Source: Christensenella sp. UBA1224 (lineage in GTDB: Bacteria; Bacillota; Clostridia; Christensenellales; Aristaeellaceae). Taken from it: a DNA stretch of 11,305 nt. The stretch lies in NCBI GenBank assembly GCA_002309235.1, contig DBXA01000127.1, positions 1-11,305 of the forward strand, read 5' to 3'. The position numbers were made by a program, and so were the translations under genes. Of the stretch, positions 1 through 6,445 are shown in pieces. How positions within the stretch are numbered: position 1 is the stretch's first letter; each line of letters starts with the position of its first letter. The notes below the pieces were generated by a model that saw only the letters and a list, made by a program, of their open reading frames with translations, was not told the DNA's origin and made no database searches.

Positions 1-201
1 GATGAAGACGAAGACGACGATGATGACGATGACGATGATGACGGTGAAGTAGAGATCGAAGAATACGAAGAATCCGGCCGCCATTCCCGCCGTGCAAAGC
101 ATGATGACGATGATGACGATGACGATGATTACGACGACTTCGACGATGATGACGACGATGACGACGATGACGACGATGATGACGACGACGATGACGACGA
201 C
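1..201 (+). repeat. GAY (Asp codon) low-complexity tracts
   Basis: Three blocks of GAT/GAC codons lie at about 13-42, 103-129 and 142-201, the last being 20 codons without interruption. GAT and GAC alternate irregularly rather than as one pure repeat, which suggests selection for the Asp run itself. The tracts lie inside the partial membrane-protein gene. On the opposite strand they read as a poly-Ser frame, which is an artefact. Confidence 0.8.
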
Positions 202-408
202 AGGCACACCGGCTTTGGCTGGGCTCTTCTGAGATTCCTGCGTGCTCTTCTCATCATACTGATCGTACTTGTCATCGTATGGCTTGGGCTCCGGGAACTC
301 GAGAAGCGCGATATCATCAACCTGGATGGCCTTCGTTCCTTAAGGCTCGGCGGAGTGACGGAAATGCTCTTCCCCGACCCTGATGCACCGGCAAATATCC
401 AGGAATAA
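1..408 (+). CDS. Asp-rich single-pass membrane protein, 3' end only (function unknown)
   Basis: The reading frame is open from the first base to a TAA at 406-408, giving the last 135 residues; the N-terminus lies outside the window. Visible residues 5-14 are ten Asp, 35-43 are nine Asp and 48-67 are twenty consecutive Asp, with a basic patch (residues 27-34, RHSRRAKH) between tracts. A single hydrophobic helix follows at about residues 82-97 (rich in L, I and V, ending in a Trp), flanked on its N-side by R68, R78 and R81. A soluble tail of about 38 residues ends the protein. The basic residues before the helix suggest the Asp-rich part is cytoplasmic and the short tail outside, but the acidic charge makes this uncertain. 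I recognise no family. glpK begins 66 bases downstream on the same strand, so co-transcription is possible. The coding call is fairly sure because GAT and GAC are mixed and the non-repetitive tail keeps the frame. Confidence 0.72.
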   Translation, partial: DEDEDDDDDDDDDDGEVEIEEYEESGRHSRRAKHDDDDDDDDDYDDFDDDDDDDDDDDDDDDDDDDDRHTGFGWALLRFLRALLIILIVLVIVWLGLRELEKRDIINLDGLRSLRLGGVTEMLFPDPDAPANIQE

Positions 409-425
409 CAGCCAGATAAAACTAT

Positions 426-454
426 CGCCGCTCGCAGCCTCAGCCCGGGCGGCG
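426..454 (+). terminator. GC-rich hairpin just upstream of glpK (terminator or attenuator candidate)
   Basis: Bases 426-434 (CGCCGCTCG) pair with 446-454 (CGGGCGGCG) as a 9-bp stem with one U.G pair and an 11-base loop. The sequence TATTATT follows at once, and then the glpK Shine-Dalgarno at 462-467. It could end the upstream gene's transcript, attenuate glpK, or simply be a structured leader. The tail is only partly U-rich, so it is a weak intrinsic terminator at best. I see no good promoter between 409 and 474. Confidence 0.35.
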
Positions 455-474
455 TATTATTGAGGAGAACCGCT

Positions 475-1965
475 ATGAAGTATATTGTCGCACTTGACCA
501 AGGCACCACTTCTTCCCGCGCAGTTGTCTTTGATGAAAACGGGGCTTTGATCGCCCAGCATAATATCGAGTTCCGTCAGATATTTCCGCAGCCCGGGTGG
601 GTCGAGCATGATCCGAAGGACATCCTCCTGTCTCAGATAGGCTCTCTTCGTGAAGCAGTCCGGATCGCAGGGATCGACCCGGCCGCTATTGCCGCGATCG
701 GTATCACCAACCAGCGTGAAACGACACTGCTGTGGGACAAGAAAACGGGAGAAGCACTCTGCAATGCGATCGTTTGGCAGTGCCGCCGTACAGCCCCTCT
801 CGTCGAAGATCTGAAAAAATCCGGCCTGGCAAGTAAGATCCGTGAAAAAACAGGTCTCATACCGGATGCCTATTTTTCCGGAACAAAGCTGGAATGGATG
901 CTTGATGAGATCTCTGATGCCAGGGAACGCGCCCATAAAGGCGAACTCTGCTTCGGTACGGTCGATACCTGGCTGGCTTATAACCTGACAGAAGAAAAAG
1001 TACATGTAACCGATGCGACCAACGCTTCCCGTACGATGCTCTTTAATATACACACCCAGTCCTGGGATCCTTTCCTGCTCACAGCAATGAATATCCCAGA
1101 GGAGCTGTTGCCAAAGGTGGTCGATTCCTCCGGCGTGATCGGCACACTGAGAGAGGATATCCTCGGTGTAAAGGGGATACCGATCGCTGCCATGGCGGGC
1201 GACCAGCATGCCGCGCTGTTCGGGCAGGCCTGCTTTGCCCCGGGCATGACAAAGAATACATACGGAACGGGCTGCTTCATGCTCATGAACACCGGCTCTA
1301 CCCCCGTAGTATCCCGCAACAATCTCGTCACTACCACAGCCTGGCGCATCAACGGAAAACCTGTTTATGCCCTTGAAGGCAGCGTGTTCGTAGCAGGCGC
1401 GGCTATCCAATGGCTGCGGGATGGAATAGGCCTCATCTCCAGCGCGGCTGAAAGCGAAGATCTTGCAAGATCTATACCCGATAACGGGAATCTGTACCTT
1501 GTACCTGCTTTCACCGGCCTCGGTGCACCGCATTGGGATATGTACTCGCGCGGCCTGCTCATAGGCATTACCAGGGGGACGACACGTGCACATATCGTAC
1601 GGGCAGCGCTCGAAGCGATCGCCTACCAGACGAGAGACGTTCTCGAGGCGATGATGAAGGATTCAGGTCTCAGACCGGATGTGCTGCGCGTCGACGGCGG
1701 TGCCTCTATGAACGGTTTCCTGATGCAATTTCAGAGTGACCTGCTCGGCGTGAGCGTGCTGCGACCCGCTGTCACAGAGACGACTGCCATGGGTGCCGCC
1801 ATGCTTGCAGGTCTCGCAGTCGGTCTATGGGACAGCAAGGCATTAAATAACGTATGGTCAGCCGGCACCATGTTCTCTCCCGTTATGGCGACCATCGAGA
1901 AAGAAAACCTGTATTCCAACTGGAAGCGCGCCGTCGAACGCTCCAAAGGCTGGGCTCAGCCCTGA
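475..1965 (+). CDS. glpK: Glycerol kinase
   Basis: This gene encodes the cytoplasmic FGGY-family kinase that phosphorylates glycerol with ATP to sn-glycerol-3-phosphate, for catabolism or lipid synthesis. The product is 496 residues, the normal family length. Visible hallmarks are the N-terminal phosphate-binding DQGTTSSR (8-15), the GDQ with catalytic-base Asp243, NTYGTG after it, and the C-terminal nucleotide-binding VDGGASMN (406-413). I chose the ATG at 475 because GAGGAG (462-467) sits 7 bases before it and it gives the standard MKYIVALDQG start; a TTG 15 bases upstream overlaps that site. The loop at residues 223-236 lacks the HFYG histidine segment that PTS HPr phosphorylates in many Bacillota GlpK proteins, so that control is probably absent. 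No glpF, glpD or glpP is visible in the window. The acyltransferase gene follows after 45 bases. Confidence 0.97.
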   Translation: MKYIVALDQGTTSSRAVVFDENGALIAQHNIEFRQIFPQPGWVEHDPKDILLSQIGSLREAVRIAGIDPAAIAAIGITNQRETTLLWDKKTGEALCNAIVWQCRRTAPLVEDLKKSGLASKIREKTGLIPDAYFSGTKLEWMLDEISDARERAHKGELCFGTVDTWLAYNLTEEKVHVTDATNASRTMLFNIHTQSWDPFLLTAMNIPEELLPKVVDSSGVIGTLREDILGVKGIPIAAMAGDQHAALFGQACFAPGMTKNTYGTGCFMLMNTGSTPVVSRNNLVTTTAWRINGKPVYALEGSVFVAGAAIQWLRDGIGLISSAAESEDLARSIPDNGNLYLVPAFTGLGAPHWDMYSRGLLIGITRGTTRAHIVRAALEAIAYQTRDVLEAMMKDSGLRPDVLRVDGGASMNGFLMQFQSDLLGVSVLRPAVTETTAMGAAMLAGLAVGLWDSKALNNVWSAGTMFSPVMATIEKENLYSNWKRAVERSKGWAQP

Positions 1966-2010
1966 TCCCGAAAATTTTCATGACCATCTGAAAAAAGGAG
2001 TATCATTGTA

Positions 2011-2673
2011 TTGAAGCTGCCCGGAATGTATTTTCGAATCGCCGGCCCGATCATTCGCCTCTTTTTCCCCATGCGGGCCGAAAGGCTGGCGGGTCTTGAC
2101 ACGCCCTGCGTGCTCCTGTGTCGGCATAGGAATATGCGCGGGCCTGTCAATACCGTGCTCCACTACGCGTATGATGCAAGCCCATGGATCTATTACCCTT
2201 TTTGCGAAAAAGATACCTTTTTCAGCCATATGTACGGGTATACCATGACGGAACGCCTGCACTGGCCAAAGTGGCTGGCATACCCTTTCCTGAAATTCCT
2301 GACGGCTGTCACGGTACCGCTGTTCAAATCCTTCGGCTGCATCCCCGTCTATCGCGGAGATTCCCATATCCGCGAGACATTCCGTATTTCTGTGGATACC
2401 TTGCTCTCCGGCAGGAGCATCATGATATATCCCGATATTGATTACACCGCAAATACCGATTCGGTAGGCAGTATCTACGATGGTTTCCTGATGCTCGAAA
2501 GGCTTTATTTCAAAAAGAGCGGCAGGCATCTCCCCTTTGTCCCGGTACACCTGGATACAAAAAACAGGCGCATGTGGTTCGGCGAACCCGTTGTATTCGG
2601 TGAAGGCAGCTTTACCGACGAGCTGCGCATCGCCAAGGAGGCTATACTATCCCAGTGGCACGATCAGTCATGA
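2011..2673 (+). CDS. PlsC-like lysophospholipid/glycerol acyltransferase family protein, degenerate motifs
   Basis: The 220-residue product has the order of blocks seen in PlsC-type acyltransferases, which acylate glycerol-phosphate or lysolipids at the membrane. A motif-I-like LLCRHRNMRGP lies at about 35-45, a motif-II-like GCIPVYRGD at 109-117, a motif-III-like YPDID at 140-144 and a motif-IV-like FVPV at 176-179. The canonical H-x4-D is not intact: after His39 the expected Asp position is Gly44. The usual FPEG is replaced by YPDID. It may therefore be a divergent or inactive member, or act on an unusual substrate. The TTG at 2011 is preferred because AAGGAG (1995-2000) lies 10 bases before it; the next in-frame ATG (2026) is 25 bases away. 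Its position after glpK, which makes the acceptor backbone, supports a lipid role by inference. The stop overlaps the cca start as ATGA. Confidence 0.68.
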   Translation: MKLPGMYFRIAGPIIRLFFPMRAERLAGLDTPCVLLCRHRNMRGPVNTVLHYAYDASPWIYYPFCEKDTFFSHMYGYTMTERLHWPKWLAYPFLKFLTAVTVPLFKSFGCIPVYRGDSHIRETFRISVDTLLSGRSIMIYPDIDYTANTDSVGSIYDGFLMLERLYFKKSGRHLPFVPVHLDTKNRRMWFGEPVVFGEGSFTDELRIAKEAILSQWHDQS

Positions 2674-3896
2674 GATCACCGGAAATACCCAAAGGCGCTT
2701 TATACGCCATGAATACCCTTAAGAAGGCCGGCTATGAAGCCGTGCTCGTGGGCGGCTGCGTCCGGGATATGATCATGGGCAAGATCCCCGATGATTACGA
2801 TATCGCGACTTCCGCCCTTCCGGAAGAGACGCTCAGAGTCTTTGAAAAAGACCGTACCATTCCGACCGGCCTTAAACACGGCACCGTGACTCTTGTAAGA
2901 GATGAACAGCCCTATGAGATAACAACCTACCGCATAGACGGCAAGTACACCGATATGCGAAGACCGGACAATGTCACCTTTACGCGCACGCTGGAGCAGG
3001 ATGTGCTCCGGCGTGATTTCACAATAAACGCTCTCGCATGGGACAGTGAGAAGGGTTTGATCGACTATGTCGGCGGACAGGAGGATATCAGGCGCCATCT
3101 GATCCGCACCGTAGGCGAACCCGAAAAGCGCTTTTCCGAGGACGCACTGCGCATTTACCGTGCCTTGCGCTTTGCTTCCCGATTGGGCTTTACGATCGAC
3201 AGCGAAACTTCCCAAAGTCTGATACGCCTCAGCGGCAATACAGCACACCTCGCCGCAGAACGGGTTTACAGCGAATATACGAAGATACTGCAGGGGCAAT
3301 ACGCACATACGGTCATCGCACAATACGAGAGCGTGCTGCGTGAGCACATCTCGTGCGAAAAAAACATTTCTGCTTCCGCCTGGCAGATGGCTGCCAAGCT
3401 CATCTCAGAGACCCCGAAAAAAGAGGATACGATCCTTCTGTGGGCTTGTCTGCTCGTAAACGCCGGACCTGCGGGAGCCGCAGACGCGCTTACCGCTCTT
3501 AAGGCCGATACGCACACCCTGCAAGGCGTCTTTGCAGCGATCGGCGCGGCCATGCATCCGCCGGAAGATGATTACGCTCTCCGCTGCCTCATCGGAGATA
3601 TGGGCGGAGAGACCGCTCGTCGGGCCATATGGCTCGGCCTGAGAGATGATAAAGTCAAGCGAGACATGATACTCGCTAAGCTTGACGAGATCATGCAAAA
3701 AGGCCTTCCCTGTACGATCGCAAGCCTTGCAATAGGCGGCGAAGAGCTCTCAAAGCTGGGCCTTAAGGGCAAAATCATCGGCGAGACGCTCCGGATGCTT
3801 CTCGACTGTGTTCGGGCCGACCGGATACCGAATACAAAGGAAAGCCTGCTGCAAAAGGCCGGAGAGTATCTGCACAAAGACCAGGTCAAGAATTGA
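2670..3896 (+). CDS. cca: CCA-adding tRNA nucleotidyltransferase (class II)
   Basis: This enzyme adds or repairs the 3' CCA end of tRNAs from CTP and ATP. The 408-residue protein shows the class II polymerase-beta-fold head: GGCVRD (28-33), the metal-binding Asp pair in DDYDIATS (D42 and D44), RRDFTINALA (114-123) and the nucleotide-selecting EDALR (157-161) within a long RFSEDALRIYRALRFASRLGF block. The C-terminal part is helical and includes the tail IGGEELSKLGLKG (about 355-367). No clear HD phosphohydrolase motif is present. The ATG at 2670 overlaps the preceding TGA (ATGA), implying translational coupling. An in-frame GTG at 2655 has AAGGAGG (2635-2641) 13 bases upstream and would add five residues, so the start is not certain. 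The sequence cannot show whether the enzyme adds all of CCA or only part of it. Confidence 0.94.
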   Translation: MRSPEIPKGALYAMNTLKKAGYEAVLVGGCVRDMIMGKIPDDYDIATSALPEETLRVFEKDRTIPTGLKHGTVTLVRDEQPYEITTYRIDGKYTDMRRPDNVTFTRTLEQDVLRRDFTINALAWDSEKGLIDYVGGQEDIRRHLIRTVGEPEKRFSEDALRIYRALRFASRLGFTIDSETSQSLIRLSGNTAHLAAERVYSEYTKILQGQYAHTVIAQYESVLREHISCEKNISASAWQMAAKLISETPKKEDTILLWACLLVNAGPAGAADALTALKADTHTLQGVFAAIGAAMHPPEDDYALRCLIGDMGGETARRAIWLGLRDDKVKRDMILAKLDEIMQKGLPCTIASLAIGGEELSKLGLKGKIIGETLRMLLDCVRADRIPNTKESLLQKAGEYLHKDQVKN

Positions 3897-3919
3897 AATG
3901 CCAACGCTGTGAAGTACAG

Positions 3920-3948
3920 TTGAAAAAGAATGTGTCCGCGTATATAAT
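3920..3948 (+). promoter_or_regulatory. Sigma-A-type promoter for the aldo-keto reductase gene
   Basis: TTGAAA (3920-3925) and a perfect TATAAT (3943-3948) are separated by exactly 17 bases. The start of transcription would fall near 3955, about 40 bases before the ATG at 3996. No terminator separates this from cca, so read-through from cca is also possible. Confidence 0.82.
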
Positions 3949-3995
3949 ACAATTGATTCTATGACCCGGCCGACCTTAGAAAAGGAGATGTAAAA

Positions 3996-4991
3996 ATGCC
4001 TTACAGCGCAAACGAAAACCGTTATGAAAAAATGATCTACAACCGCGTGGGTAAAAGCGGTCTCAAACTGCCCGCTGTCTCTTTAGGTATGTGGCAGAAC
4101 TTCGGTGACAGAGCCGTATTCGACGATGTCCGCACCATGATGCTTGCTGCCTTTGATCTCGGGATAACACATTACGACATAGCAAACAACTACGGCCCCA
4201 CACCCGGCAGTGCGGAAGAGACATTCGGCCGCGTATTCGAAAAGGACTTGAAGCCCTACCGGGACGAGATCATCGTATCCAGCAAAGCGGGTTATTATAT
4301 GTGGCCCGGCCCCTATGGAGAATGGGGATCGAAGAAAAATCTGATCGCATCCTGTGATCAGTCACTCAAGCGCACCGGGCTTGAATACTTCGATATCTTC
4401 TACCATCACAGACCTGATCCGGAAACGCCGCTTGAGGAAACCATGGATGCCCTCGCCCAACTCGTAAGGCAGGGAAAAGCACTCTATGTCGGCATATCCA
4501 ACTACAATGCTGCCGACACCGAAAAAGCTTACGCCATACTCAAGGATATGGGGGTAAGGCTTCTCATACACCAGGCTTCCTACAACATGTTCAACAGGCG
4601 CAACGAAGAGGTCTTTGCCGCCTGTGACAGGCTTGGGATCGGCGCGGCACTGTTTTCTCCCCTCGCACAGGGACTGCTCACAGATAAATACCTGAACGGG
4701 ATCCCCGCCGATTCCCGCGCAGCTGGGCCGAGCGTGTTCCTCCACAGGGAAAACATCACGCCGGATAAGGTAGAGAAGGCACGCAGGCTCAATGAGATCG
4801 CCTCTTCGCGCGGACAGTCTCTCGCCCAGATGGCCTTAAGCTGGGATCTGAGACACGCGTGCGCAGCGACCGTACTCCTTGGAGTCAGCCGCCTGAGCCA
4901 GATACTGGACAGCGTAAAAGCGATCGACAACTTAGCCTTTACCCAAGATGAGCTCGATGCGATCGACGGGATCCTTTCCATGACATTCTGA
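3996..4991 (+). CDS. gpr: Aldo-keto reductase, YghZ/L-glyceraldehyde-3-phosphate reductase type
   Basis: This is an NADPH-dependent cytoplasmic reductase of small aldehydes. By close similarity to remembered E. coli YghZ/Gpr (AKR14) it likely reduces L-glyceraldehyde-3-phosphate and methylglyoxal-like compounds. The 331-residue product matches that protein nearly end to end: ERY-like N-terminus, GKSGLKLPAVSLGMW (19-33), DIANNYGPTPGSAEE, SSKAGYYMWPGPYG, LLIHQ.SYNMFNR, PLAQGLLTDKYLNGIP and RGQSLAQMALSW. The catalytic tetrad is visible as Asp61, Tyr66, Lys97 and His138. AAAGGAG (3981-3987) lies 8 bases before the ATG. It has its own promoter upstream and a strong terminator downstream, so it is probably a single-gene unit. 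A link with GlpK through triose-phosphate metabolism is only an inference. The exact substrate is unproven, and the family is also annotated as a voltage-gated-potassium-channel beta-subunit-like group. Confidence 0.92.
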   Translation: MPYSANENRYEKMIYNRVGKSGLKLPAVSLGMWQNFGDRAVFDDVRTMMLAAFDLGITHYDIANNYGPTPGSAEETFGRVFEKDLKPYRDEIIVSSKAGYYMWPGPYGEWGSKKNLIASCDQSLKRTGLEYFDIFYHHRPDPETPLEETMDALAQLVRQGKALYVGISNYNAADTEKAYAILKDMGVRLLIHQASYNMFNRRNEEVFAACDRLGIGAALFSPLAQGLLTDKYLNGIPADSRAAGPSVFLHRENITPDKVEKARRLNEIASSRGQSLAQMALSWDLRHACAATVLLGVSRLSQILDSVKAIDNLAFTQDELDAIDGILSMTF

Positions 4992-5004
4992 AAACAGGCA
5001 TACG

Positions 5005-5037
5005 AAAGGCACGGAAAAACACCGTGCCTTTTTCTTT
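5005..5037 (+). terminator. Rho-independent terminator after the aldo-keto reductase
   Basis: GGCACGG (5008-5014) pairs with CCGTGCC (5022-5028) around a 7-base A-rich loop. It is extended by AAA/TTT and followed by TTTTTCTTT (5029-5037). It lies between convergent genes. On the minus strand the tail is short (TTT), so it works mainly for the rightward transcript but may also help end the MATE transcript, whose stop is at 5051. Confidence 0.9.
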
Positions 5038-5050
5038 GCTTATGCCATCA

Positions 5051-6436
5051 CTAAGCCCTGTCAGCTGCCGCTTTTCTGTCCGCTTCCAGCACTTTTTTCT
5101 TCCAGCCGGAAAAGCAGAAGGCATAAACGCCAGGGATCAGGCCGACAACCCAGCCAAGCGGCGCCGCAAGCCAAATCCCCACATAACCCATCAAAGCAGA
5201 AAGCAGGAAGGATAAACCTATCTTCGAGGCCAGCTCTATAACGCTTGAAATCACCGTCGGCTTGATCATACCCATGCCCCGCAGAGCGGAATTGAACAGC
5301 CATATAGCACAGAGCATCGGCATGAACGCGGCATCGATATGGATCATCTTCACCGCCGCTTCGATCGCCGCAGTCTCCTCTGCCTGGACAAAGAGCAGAC
5401 AGAGCCTGTCTCCGAACAGGAACATGATGAGCATCGCTGCAAGAACAAGCCCGGAAAGCAGCTTCACCGCAGCCAAAAAGCCATCGGTGATCCTGTCATA
5501 CTTCTTCGCACCGTAATTCTGTCCGGAATAAATGGAGAAGGAAAAAGCCACCTGTGAAAACAATACCGTTGCTATCTGCTCAACTCTTCCTCCCACCGTA
5601 TAAGCCGCCACGATGTCCTCTCCAAAGGAATTGATAACATACGTCATAGCGAGCATACCAACAGACAGAAGCACGTTCTGAAGCGTCATAGGCACAGCTA
5701 TGCGCGCGTATTCCTTCATGATCTTCCCATCCGGCCTGATATCGGATTTCCGGAACCGAAGTACACTGTATTTGCGCAGCATGTATGTCACGCTTACGAT
5801 CGCCGACAGGCACTGCGAGATCACTGTAGCCCAGGCTACTCCCGCCACATCCAGATGAAGCCAGACGACAGCAGCCAGGTCCAGTACGATATTGAGAAGC
5901 GAGCAGAAGATCAGGAAGTACAACGGCGCTCTGCTGTCGCCTGCCGCACGCAGTATGGAAGCGGCGGTATTATACACCATCTGACCGAAAAACATAGAGC
6001 AGGTGATCATCAGATAGAGCGACGCATCTTCTATGATCGAATCCGGTGTATTAAGGAGCCGCATCAGAGGCTTTGAAAAAGAGAGTGACAGTACCGCTAT
6101 GATCGCGCTGAAGACGATATTGATCAACACCGCCTGTCCGACCGTATGGCGAACCTTTTCATGATCCTTAGCACCCCACGCCTGGGAAACGAGTATCGAA
6201 ACGGCATTGGTCACTGCGTTTCCGACCATAAAGACCAGCGAATGCGCCGTTGCCGTCGCACCCACCGCCGCGAGAGCGGATTTGCTGACAAATCTTCCCA
6301 GCACTGCGGAATCGACCATATTGTACAGAAGCTGAAACAGAGAACCAATGAACATAGGGATCGCGAAAAGTATCAGAAGGCGAAGCGGTTCTCCATTTGT
6401 CAGATCAAGCGCGGCGCTTTTGCGTTTTTCTTCCAT
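5051..6436 (-). CDS. MATE family efflux transporter
   Basis: The 461-residue, very hydrophobic protein has the usual MATE length and about twelve predicted membrane helices. Members export drugs or metabolites in exchange for Na+ or H+. The N-terminal block is typical: AIPMFIGSLFQLLYNMVDSA, then LGRFVSKSALAAVGA, then an AWGAKDHEKVR loop. The first half carries ILRAAGDSRAPL and the second half the matching ALRGMGMIKPT, showing the two-fold repeat of the fold. The C-terminus is short and basic. The substrate cannot be read from the sequence. The ATG at 6436-6434 has GAGGA (6447-6443) 6 bases upstream, and that site contains the dnaX stop (6448-6446), so translation is probably coupled and the gene is the second of a dnaX-MATE operon. 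No separate promoter was seen. Confidence 0.95.
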   Translation of the reverse strand: MEEKRKSAALDLTNGEPLRLLILFAIPMFIGSLFQLLYNMVDSAVLGRFVSKSALAAVGATATAHSLVFMVGNAVTNAVSILVSQAWGAKDHEKVRHTVGQAVLINIVFSAIIAVLSLSFSKPLMRLLNTPDSIIEDASLYLMITCSMFFGQMVYNTAASILRAAGDSRAPLYFLIFCSLLNIVLDLAAVVWLHLDVAGVAWATVISQCLSAIVSVTYMLRKYSVLRFRKSDIRPDGKIMKEYARIAVPMTLQNVLLSVGMLAMTYVINSFGEDIVAAYTVGGRVEQIATVLFSQVAFSFSIYSGQNYGAKKYDRITDGFLAAVKLLSGLVLAAMLIMFLFGDRLCLLFVQAEETAAIEAAVKMIHIDAAFMPMLCAIWLFNSALRGMGMIKPTVISSVIELASKIGLSFLLSALMGYVGIWLAAPLGWVVGLIPGVYAFCFSGWKKKVLEADRKAAADRA

Positions 6437-6445
6437 AATAAATCC

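Noticed and set aside
1..201. Possible CRISPR or minisatellite array
   Set aside because: There are no regular repeat-spacer units. The pattern is consecutive Asp codons inside an open frame.
129..509. Leftward frame with a poly-Ser end opposite the Asp tracts
   Set aside because: The Ser run is the reverse reading of the GAY codons in the rightward gene, whose membrane segment and tail make better protein sense.
457..1593. Long leftward open frame of 378 codons opposite glpK
   Set aside because: It lies antisense to a clear, full-length glycerol kinase, has Cys/Arg-rich low-quality translation, and shows no recognisable motif. It is a by-product of codon usage on the other strand.
1970..1979. 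Palindrome GAAAATTTTC after glpK
   Set aside because: A short AT-rich palindrome with no room for a loop and no U-tract; not supportable as a terminator or operator.
2655..2669. Alternative GTG start for cca
   Set aside because: Possible, with AAGGAGG 13 bases upstream, but the ATG overlapping the previous stop gives the typical N-terminus. Noted in the gene entry as unresolved.
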